Source of the DNA: Nicotiana tabacum
Lineage: Eukaryota; Streptophyta; Magnoliopsida; Solanales; Solanaceae
Assembly (NCBI RefSeq): GCF_000715075.1
Contig: NC_134087.1
Location: 109,965,161-110,029,160 of the forward strand
DNA length: 64,000 nucleotides
Direction: 5' to 3'
Below are positions 1 through 11,860 of this stretch, piece by piece (the first letter of the stretch is position 1; the number at the start of each line of letters is the position of its first letter). The notes under the pieces are model-generated. The model was not told where the DNA came from. It did not search any database and saw nothing but the letters and a program-made list of their open reading frames with translations. The position numbers were made by a program, and so were the translations under genes.

Positions 1-1768
1 AAATCAAAAGCCCAAAAATAACAAATTCATATTGAGTTTTGCAAGCCCAGACTGGATTGGAACATTGGGTCAATTTGACCCATACCCGTTTAGTTTCAGG
101 GGTAATAACAGGGTGTTCAAGGGCTAAATTGGGAATTGTAGGTGGGGGGAATCTCTAATAACTAAATTAGGAAGCTGCTAGGAAGGTATCTTTGGGGCTT
201 ATGTGAAAATTGAGTTTTTAAGTTGAGGACTCTTAAGCAAAAAAGAAAATATCCAAAGGGCAAAAATGCAAAACTGAGCTCATTCTATGCTGCCCTAAAC
301 CTTGCCTATAAAGGCATTCTTTCTTCAAGCTCAAGGAAGGGGCTAGAGATAAAAAAAAAACTCTGAAAAATACTAAAAGCAAAAAATGGCTGGAGCTCTT
401 TTTCTTCAAGAAGAATACTGAAAATTGTTTACATTTTCTGCTTGATTTCAAGTTTAATTTCCTTGTTGAAGAGTCAGATTTAAAGGGTTCAGTAGAAATG
501 TTGCACTTGGGGTTCTAAAACATCAGAATTAGTTTGAAAATTTGAAGCCTGATTTGCTGGATTTTTGTCACTATTTCATTGCTGGGTTTAAGCTGATTTC
601 TGCTACTGCTTACTGCTGATTCTTCACCTCTTTTGTTTTTTTCCTTGTTCACTACCAGGTATTACTTCAAACCATTGTCAACAAGTAGCTAAGAATATGT
701 GTTTCCAATTGAGGCCTGATTGAATACAAGTTGTTTTGGATCCCTTTTTTTTCATTTGCTTCTTCTACTTCTTTAAATGTTCTGTAATAGGCCATGTGTT
801 GTACATGTTAGCTTAGTTATCTTATGTTATTAATGTGTTGTAGAAATGAACTTATGCTCTTTAAGAGTTTGGGTGTTGATTTTTGGATTTAAGTGAATTG
901 TGCTAATTATCTAGATATCGTTACTGTTGGTATTGAGGAAAAGTTAATAGGTGTGAATTTTTCAGGTTGTATTTGAGTTTAAGTTTGGATTCAAGTATGA
1001 ATATTTGTTATGTACATTATCAATGTAGTCAAAGCTAAGCATGCGTTTTCAGTAGCTTTTGAAATTTCCCTATGTTCCAGTGATTGCAAAGTGATGAGCT
1101 TATCATTTTATTTTCAAATGCAATTGGTACTTTATGGCAGGTGAGGACTCGATATGGAGTCCTGATCCTCAATGTGGATTTTGGCAAGGCTTGGGCCTCT
1201 TAAGCTTGGGCTTTTAGGTCCTTAGCAAGAGACGATAGTAGGCCCTTGCTACTCAAGCTTGTTTCTTGAGCCCAGTAGTTTGTTTTTTGCTGCTGGATTT
1301 TTCTCATTGCGGGTTTGACTTAAAATGCATGTCATATAAAATTGTAAGTTTATCTAATAGTTTAAAATTAAAAATTAATCATTAGTTTAACTTCATGTTT
1401 CATATGGTTCCTTTTGGTTGATTGGTATTTAATCGATTTTGTACAAGTATTGGTTTTGAAAAGTGGGCCTAAAGCTGGCCTAGTGATGATGTTCAAATCT
1501 TTAGATTCAGTTTGCATGTTTTATGCCTTGGGACGCCCTTTGACTCACTAGAAATTTTGCTCACTTTGGGCCCAGGCTTTAAGGCATTTGTCCCCATGTC
1601 GTTTACACCCTTGTTGCTTGAGCCTGTTACACTTCATCAGATTCAGTTTTTTAGTTTAGTTGTTTCTTTGTGGAGGCAGTCCCCCTTTTAGTTAATTTAT
1701 GGTTCAATATAGTGCATGATAGTCGCTACATAGTCTGAATAATTAATTAGAATCCCTTTTAGTTTTCA
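1..1768. other. Non-coding stretch, unassigned; possibly LTR-derived
   Basis: No open reading frame here looks like a real gene. There is a TATA-like motif (TATAAAG, 307-313) followed by a pyrimidine-rich leader and an A-run. That layout fits either a plant promoter or the promoter and R/U5 part of an LTR. I cannot match it to any other repeat in the window. The right limit is set by where homology to the internal leader of the non-autonomous gypsy family begins (about 1769). Confidence 0.3.
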
Positions 1769-2522
1769 TAAAGGATTACGCAACTTCAGAACAATCCGTA
1801 GGAGATAACCCACCTGCTTCGCCTCAACTAATATCTCTTTATACCCTTCCACCGTCATAGACATTACGCGGTCACTTGATTTTCCTAAGTCTAAACTCAT
1901 CTCACAACGTGAAATCCACTTCACTCCCCCAACTAGAAAACATGAAAAGATTCTTCACACACCCATAACTCGGGGCTGTACCTCAAATCAAGATGGAAAT
2001 CAAGCACCTAATATTTCTTCTATCCTTCAGCAGACCCTTCTCGTCGCTTCCAAATCCTATGAATACATCTCGCAGTCATAACATACTCATCACATAGTCA
2101 TCCAGCCATCACTTCTACTAATAAGGACACTACCGAACATATAAGTTCAAAAACATGTTCTCACACAATCAGCATCTCGGTGCTCAAGCTGCAGGCAAAA
2201 CCCGACCTCAAGTCCTCCAAACTGGCCCAACATCAACGCACAGAAAACACATCTCGCCCCTCGATCAAGAAATCACAAGCCATCGATGCATATCTGATAC
2301 TGAGCGCTCATGTGCGCATACGAATGCGGGGAAGGAATTCAAAGAGTTACATTTCAAGCTGAATCAAGGACACACGATAAGAATTCAATAATGTAAAGTT
2401 TTTCCTAAAGGTTATGCAGCCTCCCAAGGAAAAGTACAGACGTCTCCATACTGATCCGCGAGAATCTACTAAACCTGCTCATGACTCATGAGACCTATAT
2501 AACCTAGGCTCTAATACCAACT
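1769..2522 (-). mobile_element. Inverted 5' leader of a non-autonomous gypsy element
   Basis: This segment is colinear with 50625-51372, the leader of the complete relative at 23976-54282, and has nearly the same length (about 754 versus 748 bases). It sits directly next to the LTR-like segment at 2523. On the minus strand it follows the LTR and holds the primer-binding site. It has no coding capacity. It lies in opposite orientation to the matching 3' part of the element (5562-11719), which starts at the same internal point where this piece stops. Confidence 0.75.
2508..2519 (-). promoter_or_regulatory. Primer-binding site, initiator tRNA-Met type
   Basis: The minus strand reads TGGTATTAGAGC just inside the LTR end. 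It differs by one base from TGGTATCAGAGC, the usual plant initiator-tRNA-Met complement, which is present unmutated in the relatives at 51360-51371 and 58076-58087. Confidence 0.75.
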
Positions 2523-4794
2523 TATCACGACCCTAAACCAAGACCCGGTCGTGATGGCGTCTTTCGTGAAGACAAGGCCAGCCGACACAACACCCAATTC
2601 ATTTTAAGCAATCAAAATAACACAATTTAAGCCTTTACCATAATTAAATCCTAAATAAACAGTGAAATAGTACTATTGCGGAATAGACACTGCCCGACAT
2701 CGGGGTGTCACTAGTCACGAGCATCTACTAAGGTCTAAATACAACAAGAGTCTAAGAATGTACTAAATACAGTCTAAGGAAGACAAGAAGGAGAAAAGTA
2801 GTGCTGCGAACGTCAGGCAGCTACCTTGCTAAACTTCGATGACTCTGCCTCCGAGCAATCAACACCCGCTACCGGGTTCAAAAATACCTGAATCTACACA
2901 AAAGGTGCAGGGAGTAATGTGAGTACTCCAACTCAGTGAGTAATAATAATAAATGAAGACTGAGCGATAAGAAATCACGTAAAGCACAACAACATGTTAT
3001 AAAGAAACAGTGTAAAACCAATAAAAGGTAATAAAATAATGAAATCTTATAAAAACACCTTAGCTCAAAATAAGCTTCTTTAAAACACCTTTTTAATAGT
3101 TAAACACGTAAATGAAAAGCAGCTAGAAAGATACACACATAAAATCCATCCATCGGGCATAATGTCAACAGAATCAGCCCCTCGAGCAATAGCAATAGAA
3201 CAACACCAGCCCCTCGAGCTATATCTCATATCACAATGGGTACCCGCACTCACTAGGGGTGTACAGACTCCGAGTTTGGCCCCTTACGACCCAAGTGCAA
3301 TATCAAACCATCTCGTGGCATAATCAATAGGATTTCTGACTCATATCAAGCCACCTTGTGGCGTACAATCTCATGCCCTGGGCCTCATAATCATAAATCA
3401 GTATATCATTTCCGCGGCATGCAACCCGACCCAAAACTATCCTCACAACACAGGCCCTCGGCCTTACTCAGTCAGAATCTCATAAGCCACTTGAGCAACA
3501 ATAAAACATGATGCACAGCCCAAAATGTCATTTAAAATATTATTTAATGTGTTAAAACAGAGTAAACATAGCTGAGTTATGAAAATAGTAGAATATTGCA
3601 TGACTGAGTACAAGTATAAAGTCAAAACATTGAGGAAGAGTAGTAAAAATCCCCTAAGGGTCCAAGTAGTTGGAACGAGGCCCAAATATGGCATTCAGCC
3701 CAAAACATGATGATAGCAAATAGTTTTCAATCAAATACGCAGTAAAACAATTATTCGGGATGGACTAAGTCACAATCCCCAATGGTGCACGACCCCACAC
3801 TCGTCATTTAGCGTGTGTGTCACCTCAATATAGCACAACGATGTGAAATCCGGGGTTTCATACCCTCAGGACAACATTTACAATCATTACTCACCTCAAT
3901 CCGGTCCAAACTCTAGCCCGCAATGCCTTTTCCCCTCGAATCGGCCTCAACTCGCGTCGAATCTAACCAAAATCAGAATCACGATGTCAAAATATGCTAA
4001 GGGAACGAAGCCCATGCTAAAATAATCAATTTACAACATAAATCCCGAAATTAACCAAAACCCGACCCCCCGGGCCCACTTCTCGAAATTTGATAAAATT
4101 TACATCAATAGATCCATTATCTTCCCACGAGTCCATACATATCAAAAGTTCCAAAATCCGACCACAAATGGTCCCTCAAATCCCCAAGTCAAGGTCTCCA
4201 ATACCAAGCCCTAGTCCCCACTTTTTAACCTTAATTTCCATTAATCTTAGGCCAAATCAGTGAAATAATGTCATAGGATCGATTATTAGGTTCAAAAATC
4301 TTACCTCCAGACGTTATCCCTTGAATCCCTCTTCAAAATCTCCCAAAAAGCTCCAAAACCGACTTGAAATGGTGAAGAACAACTCAAAAATCGCGAAGGA
4401 ATTCTTTTATACCATTTTGCCTAGGCTTTTCGCACCTGTGGTCCAGCTCTCACTCCTGCGCAACCGCTTCTGCGGTCCCAAGCGTCGCTTCTGCGGTCAC
4501 CACTTAAATTGCAGGCACCGCATCTGCGAAGCAAGTCCCACACCTGCGCTATTGCAGGTGCGCCACCTCAACCGTTTCTGCGGTTCCAGCTGATGCCTTC
4601 CTTGGCCGCATATGCGGCTCCAAACTCGCTTCTACGAGACTACACCTGCGGTTCCCGTGCTGCATGTGCGGTTATGACAGCAACAGAAAAAACTTCCACT
4701 GTCACAACCCAACTCAAATCTTCCGCCAACCGTCCGAAATCACCCCGAGGCCCCCGGGACCTCAACCAAAAGCACAAATAAGTCACATACTATC
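2523..4794 (-). mobile_element. Truncated 5' LTR, inverted
   Basis: This is a reverse-complement match of about 9483-11719 in the 3' LTR, so the window carries an inverted repeat of roughly 2.2 kb. The minus-strand LTR end reads GGGTCGTGATA where the family has GGGTCGTGACA. The first 580 or so bases of the LTR are missing; homology stops near 4794, where a different LTR fragment begins. A TATA-type sequence lies near 4405-4411 (TTTTATA on the plus strand), with the cluster of CCGCAGAAGCGG-type palindromes upstream of it at about 4438-4680. Confidence 0.8.
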
Positions 4795-5561
4795 ACACCT
4801 CCTTTTTACCACCCGAAAAGGGTGTAAGGGAGTTTCTTCCAATTTAAGTGACAATCGAAACGGGATTATTTTTATTAAATTCAGTGCCACCACTAGGGAT
4901 AATTTATGATGTCCTCAGTCACCAGTTTCAAATCCCGAATTGAGGAAAGATTGACTCTGTTTTACAGTCTGCGAACACAGAAATCCGGGTAAGGAATTAT
5001 GTTAACCCGGGAGAAGGTGTTAGGCATTCCCGGGTTCTGTGGTTTTAGCACGGTCGCTCAACTATTATAATTCACCTATTATGTGATTCTAATACATGTT
5101 TTACTCTATGGTACAATTTTAACTTTATAACCGCTTTTATTTAACTATTTTTAGGAGAAAGATTCAACGTCATCTAAAACATGTCTTGAACCACGTCACA
5201 TAAATGCACCCGCGATCCATGACACATTTTATCTAACGTTGTTGAGATTTGGATTTGGGTCACATAAATGCACACCCGAGTTTAGGAAGGTAATTTTTAA
5301 AATAGCGCGCCTAAAGCAACTATGCACTTTCAACTTTGCGAGGGCCATGAAAAATTCAACTAAATGGCGCGCCCCGAATTTCTAAGGATTAAAAATAATT
5401 AAATGACGGCCATGGATTTTGAGATTTTTGTTTGGCACGGCACACCTCAATTCCAATTTTAAAGGGAATTCAAACTAAGCTTTTGAGGGCCATAACTAAG
5501 CTTATTTAGCATGGCACGCCTCAAATCTACTTTAAGAGTCTTATTAATTATGTCGTTTATC
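4795..5561 (-). mobile_element. Tat-type gypsy LTR fragment
   Basis: The order of motifs matches the 3' end of the Tat LTRs at 27360 and 42779: a PBS-like scrap (about 4882-4895), then GGTAAGGAATT, GGAGAAGGTGTTAGGCAT and the line ending GCACGGTCGCTCAA. The sequence is clearly a different family, sharing layout rather than close identity. It abuts the truncated LTR on the left and the element's internal region on the right with no target duplication, so it is a remnant and not a clean solo LTR. Confidence 0.55.
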
Positions 5562-7264
5562 GGAAGATCTCTGTTACTAGGGCAAATATATGTGTTGCAA
5601 TTTGAATTTGGGTTGCCTAAGACAGTGGGTTTAACAGTTACGAGAGTAAATGCGAGATTTGCAGAAGATTTAAAGTACTAGATGGTCTGTGTTTCACGAG
5701 CTTATGAAGGGTTGAGTTTAATCTTACTATGGTATTATGGCAGTAATAGGATATATGCATTATGAGTTATGTGTATGTTATGATCTATGGCTTCGAGCCA
5801 TGTAGGGGATATCTGCTATTGATTAGTTGATTGCACGGTTAAGTGCTATGTTGGTTCCAGTTTGAGGCATACGGGTGAATCGGTTATGGCTTACGAAGGT
5901 TGAGATCGAGGATGGCTCGAGTAAAGGAAATTTCAATAAAGGTTACATTCTGCGGTGTTGGAGTGCTAATAAGGCATAGGTTGTTCGGTTCATTTGATCA
6001 GTCTAATTGAGGTTTGAGTAGAGTGGATGACTCTCGAGAATGGTCCTCATGAGTTCAAGATTTTACATGTAATAATTGGAAATTTGCAAGTGTATAATTT
6101 GGCTAGAAACTGAGGTTTGCATTGGAGGGTATCAAGACTTGTGTCACTTCTATATCAATTATGGGATTCTATATATCAGTACTAGGAAGGTAATGGCTTC
6201 GGATTCGTAGGGAGTCTCTTCAGGTTAGGTATTTTTGAATGTGGTACTTTTGGAATATTAAAGAGAGTATTCAGTGGCTTATGAGCCTTAGACGGTATGA
6301 TTTTATGCTTGGGTCTTGTGTGGTGAGCCTGGGTTGAGGAATTGTGGTGTTATAGCAAGAAGGAGTATCAAGTTGAAGGTAAATCAGAAGGAAACTCGGA
6401 TAGACGGGATAGCTTGGTAGTAGGCTATCAAGCTACTACCAAGCTTGATGGTAAGAATATGATTAGTTCTTTGGATGCTTATGAGGTATGAGTTTATACA
6501 AGTGATTCACGGTAATGCTCTTGGGTTTTAGTGGCCTGCATAGCTTGGTTGAGTTAGAAGGATTCGGTCCTAACAGGGTTGGATTTTGTACAAAGGGGAC
6601 TCGGAGATTTCTTGATGGTTTCTACCACGGTTAGAGATGCGTATTTTCTACGAGTGTGAGGAGCATGGGATGTCTAGTGATTTTCTTCTAGATAGGATCA
6701 ATGGAAAGTTCTTGGCTAGTTGAGTACGTAGCTGTTTGTGGCCCGGAAGGGATATGAAGTTCTCATGTGTGTCTTAGGATGATATGGAATGTGCGATATG
6801 TTGTGTAGCATTGAGATTTGCATGTGTAAGGTCACGGTTCAGATTTGAAAGGAATGTCACAAATTCTTAGATAGCATGGGCAGTTTCAGATGACTAGATA
6901 AATGAGATCACGGATTGGTGTGGCTTGAGGAGGGTATACATTTTAGAAAGGGTGATGTGTTTGAGTTGAGGATACATCATTAGTATTGTGGCACTCTCTT
7001 GATGGATCGACTGCTGATATTCGAGTTTGCTTGGTGGCATAGAAGAATTACAGTAGTACCTCTCGTGGGATGATTGGGTATTAGAGGTATGTTATATATT
7101 CGGACAGCGGAGTTGGGATCGGATATTTTGATTCGTTTGTATATGGAGTTGGAGATTGGTAGTTCTCATAGACAGGTTAGGTCGTGGTTGTGGACCGCGT
7201 ATATCGGTCTTGTGTGGTAACTACGGGAGGTTTGGAGACCCGAGTGGATCTTTGTTCCCACGTA

Positions 7265-7715
7265 TGTTAGGTTTTGGAGGTAACATTGGGTATAGACTGG
7301 CTGTCTCTGTGTCGTGTTATTCTGGACTGTTGCACTAAGGCAGCGGCATTGGCAACGCCAGGGATGCTACGGATTGAGTGGCGAAGTTTGATGGATTATG
7401 TTCTTAGTAGGGTGGTTTCATTTTTTAAGACCCAACGAATGGCTGGGAAGGGTTGTCTTTCCTATTTGGCCTTCGTGATGGATATCAGTGTAGAGACTCC
7501 TACCAATGATTTAGTTCCGGTGATAATGGGTTTTCCGGATATGTATCCTGCTGCTTGGCATGTCGTCGGATAGGGTTATTGATTTCGGTATTGATTTGGT
7601 GTTGGGCATCGTATCGCATGCACTAGCGGAGTTAAAGGAATTGAAGGAGCAGCTTCAGGGATTCCTTGATAAGGGGGTCATTGGCAGGCCAATATGGATG
7701 TGTGTTCTAACTTGA
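7265..7715 (+). pseudogene. Remnant of gypsy protease C-terminus and linker to RT
   Basis: A frame at 7274-7573 can be laid along the Tekay/Del-like polyprotein at 60000-60300. Shared landmarks are a G-[IM]-DWLS block, the segment around ILDC, an IEWR/VEWR block, a KAQRM/KTQRM block and the DLVP...FP segment. After a stop near 7571 the homology continues in another frame (ELKEL..QLQ). The catalytic Asp region of protease and all of RT are absent. An equivalent but more decayed scrap lies at about 48540-48770 (minus) in the nested copy, so the deletion predates the split of the two copies. Confidence 0.65.
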
Positions 7716-8886
7716 GTCGGCTTGGTTGACTCCGAGTTGTATTGTTGAGAGATGTGTTGATTCGATTGTTGTTGAACTTATTAGTGACCTGGGGAGATCT
7801 ATAAGTTACCTTTACGTGTTGCGAGGTATTGAAAATTTTTTAGTTATAGACACATGTGGTGCGGTTTTATTGGGGTCTCTCAGTGGAATTCGAGCGGGAA
7901 GAGTATTGGGTATTGCTCGGTGGATGGCATATCGGTTGTGTCCTTTCGGGTTTTTGTAATGTTATGTCAATTGCTTTGCGGTTATGATGATTTGCTTTGG
8001 TTCTAGACATCAAATTGCACATGGTTGTCGATTTTGAGCATAGTGACTTGAGGTGTTTCCTGTGGACCACTGTTTGGATAGGGTCGCGCATTGCAGCGAA
8101 GTTTTGTAGAGGTATGACCCTTCGGGATAGGTTCGTGTGTTCTGTTTCTACGATGTGTGAGGGGTTCTCAGCATTTTGTTGTGGTGGTACAGGTGAGTTT
8201 GTGGTACAGCTCTTTCATTCGAGTCGTCTTCATGATTTGAGTACGTTCAGATTGTTACCTATTGGGGTGCGGATTGCACGAGTTGTGGCTTAGATTGTAT
8301 TGATGTGTCATGTCACCGGAGTAGTTGTGTTGGATTAGATGAGATCATAGGGATCCAGAACGAAGACAAACGGATTCAGTTTCAGCATGTTGGAAGGATA
8401 ATATCGAGGTTCGGCTCAGAAATTTCCTATGGTCCTTGCTAAAGGAGAAGTGGATTCATGAATGTTTCAGTTATCATTGATAGTATACGGAAGTGTTGGT
8501 AAGAGGCTTTATTGGATAAGAGGTATTAACGTTATTCGGTTATTTTGGGCAACTGCTGGGATTAGAAGTTATCATTGCGAGTGTTTGAGTATGCGGTATA
8601 TCATGTAATGGCATTTGAGTCTGCGGGTATGGTTTGTTACAGCTTGTTCGGGCTTATTCAGAGAATAGATGTGAGATTCTGATCTTACGGATGAATTCAG
8701 AAGTGGAAATGTGGTTCTAAGGTTTCTGGGCTAGGTTGGATTGTGAAATTTCAATTGCATTGTGTTATCGAACCTATATGAGATAGGGTGACGTGAGATC
8801 ACCCCGGGGTATGTGCATGGAAAGGTTACTCAGCGATTTGATGGTTTTCAGAACAACTCTGGGCACGTTCGAGGATGAACGTATGT

Positions 8887-8901
8887 TTAAATGGGGGAGA
8901 A
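8887..8901 (+). promoter_or_regulatory. Polypurine tract
   Basis: A purine-rich run (AAATGGGGGAGAA) lies immediately before the TGTAACGACC start of the 3' LTR, the expected priming site for plus-strand DNA synthesis. The relative has AAGTGGGGTAGGA in the same place (minus strand, 26948-26962). Confidence 0.75.
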
Positions 8902-11719
8902 TGTAACGACCCGACCGGTCGTTTTGAGCTTTTGCACTTCGCTCGCTAGTTCTCGGGCATGTCTAACCCCGTGTGATGTAATATGACATGCAAATCATCG
9001 GTTTTGGTTTTCAGGGTAATCGGAAGGAATTTAGAAGAACAATTCACAATTTGAAGCTTAAAATTCAAAAAGGTTTGACCAAGTTTTGACTTGTTAGTAT
9101 ATGATCTCGTATTGGAATTTTTATGATTTGGATAGCTCCGTTAGGTGATTTGGGACTTAGGAGCGTGATTAGAATGTGTTTTGGAGGTCCGGAGTAGATT
9201 TAGGCTTGAATTGGCAAAATTTGGAATTTTGGCGTTTTCCGGTTGATAGGTAAGATTTTGATATAGGGGTCGGAATAGAATTCTGGGAGTTGCAGTAGGT
9301 CCGTTGTGTCATTTGGGATGTGTGTGCAAAATTTCAGGTCATTCGGACTTGGTTGGGTAGACTTTTTTATCAAAAGTGTAATTCGGAAGATTTTGGCATT
9401 CTTAGGCTTGAATCCGATGTGTTTTGGTTGATTCGATGTTGTTTGAGGTGTTTTAAAGATTGGTATAAGTTTGGATGGTGGTATGTAACTTGTTTGTGCT
9501 TTTTATTGAGGTCCCGAGGGTCTCGGGGTGATTTCGGATGGTTGGCGGAAGATTTGAGTTGGGTTGTGACAGCTAAAGTTTTTCCCATTGCTGTCATAAC
9601 CGCACATGCGGCAAGGGGACCGCAGGTGCGGTCTCGCAGAATCAAGTTTGGAGCCGCAGATGCGGCCAAGGAAGGCATCAGCTGGAATCGCAGAAGCGGT
9701 TGAGGTGGCGCACCTGTGATAGTGCAGGTTTTGGATTTGCTTCACAGATGCGGCGCCTGGGATTTAAGTGGCAACCGTAGAAGCGGCGCTTGGGACCGCA
9801 GAAGCGGTTGCGCAAGAGCGAGAGCTGGACCGTAAGTGCGAAAAGCTTGGGCCAGAAGGTATAAAAGAATTCCTTCACGATTTTTGAGTTGTTCTTCACC
9901 ATTTCAAGTCGGTTTTGGAGCTTTTGGGAGATTTTGAAGAGGGATTCAAGGGATAACGTCTGGAGGTAAAAAATTTGAACCTAATAATCGATCCTATGGC
10001 ATTATTTCGTTGATCTGGCTTAAGATTAATGGAAATTAAGGTTTAAAAAGTGGAGATTAGGGCTTGGTATTGGAGACCTTGACTTGGGGATTTGAGGGGC
10101 CATTTGTGGTCGGATTTTGGGACTTTTGATATGTATGAACTCGTGGGGAGATAAGGGATCTATTGATGTAAATTTTATCGAATTCTGAGACGTGGGCCCG
10201 GGGGTCGAGTTTTGGTTGATTTCGAGATTTATGTTCTAAATTGATTATTTTCGCATGGGCTTCGTTCCCTTAGCATATTTTGACGTCGTGATTCTATTTT
10301 GGTTAGATTCGACGTGAGTTGAGGCCGATTCGAGGGACAAAGGCATAGCGGGCTAGAGTTTGGACCGGATCGAGGTGAGTAATGATTGTAAATGTTGTCC
10401 TGAGGGTATGAAACCCCGGATTTCACATCGTTGTGCTATATTAAGGTGAGGTACATGCTAGATGACGAGCGTGGGGTCGTGCACCATTAGGGATTATGAC
10501 TTAGTCCATCCCAAATAACTGTTTTACTGCGTATTTGATTGAAAACTGTATGCTATCATCATGTTTTGGGCTAAATGCCATATTTGGGCCTCGTGCCAAC
10601 TACTTGGACCCTTGGAGGTTTTTTACTACTATTCCTCACTATTTTAACTTTATACTTGTACTCAGTCATGCAATATTCTACTGTTTTCATAACTCAGCCA
10701 TGTTTACTCTGTTTTAACACATTAAATGATATTTTGGGCTGAACATCATGTTTTACTGTTGCCCGAGTGACTTATGAGATTCTGACTGAGTAAGGACGAG
10801 GCCTGTGTTGTGAGGATACTTTTGGGTCGGGCTGCATACCGCAGCAGTGATATATTGATTTATGATTATGAGGCCGAGGGCCTGAGATTATACGCCACAA
10901 GGTGGCTTGATATGAGGCCGAGAGCCTATTGATTATGCCATGAGATGGCTTGATATTGCGCTTGGGCCGTAAGGGACCCCTCCGGGAGTCTATACACCCC
11001 CAGTGAGCACGGGTACCTATTGTGATATGAGATATAGCCCGAGGGGCTGGTGTTGTTTTATTGCTATTGCCCGAGAGGCTGATTCTGTTGACATTATGCC
11101 CGAGGGGCGGATTTTATGTGTGTATCTTTCTAGCTGCTTTTCATTTACGTGTTTAACTGTTAAAAAGGTGTTTTAAAAAAGCTTATTCTGAACTAAGGTA
11201 TTTTTATAAGATTTCACTATTTCATTGCCTTTTATTGGTTTTACACTACTTCTTCAAAGCTTGTTGTTGTGCTTTACGTGATTTCTTATTGCTCAGTATT
11301 ACTCACTAAGTTGGAGTAATCACATTACTCCTTGCACCTTGTGTACAGATTCAGGTATTTCTGAACCCGGTAGCGGGTGCTGATTGCTCTACGGTAGAGT
11401 CATCAGAGTTTAGCAAGGTAGCTGTCAGACGTTCGCAACACTACTTTTCTCCCTCTTGTCTTCCTTAGACTGTATTTAGTACATTCTTAGACTCTTGTTG
11501 CATTCAGACCTTAGTAGATCCTCGTGACCGGTGACACCCCGATGTTGGGCTGTGTCTATTCCACAAATTGTACCATTTCACTGTTTATTTGGGATTTAAT
11601 ATGTTAAAGACTTAAATTGTGTTATTTTGATTGCTTAAAATGAATTGGATGTTGTGTCGGCTGGCCTTGTCTTCACGAGAGGCGCCATCACGACCGGGTA
11701 TGGGTTTAGGGTCGTGACA
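8902..11719 (+). mobile_element. 3' LTR of non-autonomous gypsy element (2,818 bp)
   Basis: It begins TGTAACGACCCG and ends GGGTCGTGACA. A TATA box (TATAAAA, 9860-9866) follows a cluster of short GC-rich palindromes (about 9597-9842). Downstream, in the part that would be transcribed, lies a run of small hairpin-forming words (about 10850-11110) such as GCCACAAGGTGGC and GCCCGAGGGGC. The open frames on both strands here (for example 9320-9703 plus and 9370-9678 minus) overlap, lack recognisable domains and follow the palindromes, so I do not call genes. Confidence 0.85.
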
Positions 11720-11860
11720 TTATTATGCCAAAAGGGGGAAAATAATTGAGGGGGAACAAGATGGGGAATAGATTCAGGAGGAATACAGGAAATGCGAATG
11801 TCATTTTGGTAATTAGGGGAACTTGAATTATAAGTTTGTCATCATCAAAAGGGGGGAAAT
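11720..11860 (+). mobile_element. 3' internal end of a Copia element with polypurine tract
   Basis: Two purine-rich runs (CAAAAGGGGGAAAATAATTG near 11728 and AAAAGGGGGGAAAT before 11861) resemble the region after pol in Sirevirus-type Copia elements. The second run sits directly before the LTR start. The upstream part of the element is replaced by the gypsy LTR that ends at 11719. Confidence 0.5.

Larger units (their letters stand above)
5562..8901 (+). mobile_element. Internal region of the non-autonomous gypsy element
   Basis: This matches, in reverse complement, 47524-50612 followed by 26948-27359 of the nested relative, and runs into a polypurine tract and the 3' LTR at 8902. Most of it has no open frame of interest. 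The only recognisable coding remnant is a protease-RT linker scrap at 7265-7715. No RT catalytic block, RNase H or integrase is present, so the element would rely on proteins supplied by another element. Confidence 0.7.

Noticed and set aside
1..1768. Possible first exon with a large 5' intron (GT at 658, T-rich region after).
   Set aside because: No coding frame or splice pair can be supported. It may equally be LTR-derived, so it is listed as unassigned.
2507..2522. Initiator-Met-like sequence next to the LTR considered as a tRNA gene remnant.
   Set aside because: It is only the 12-base primer-binding site; no cloverleaf sequence follows.
9320..9902. Overlapping open frames of 74-127 residues on both strands within the LTR.
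   Set aside because: They follow the GC palindromes, have no domain, exist on both strands and recur in the inverted LTR copy at 4321-4909. They are composition effects, not genes.
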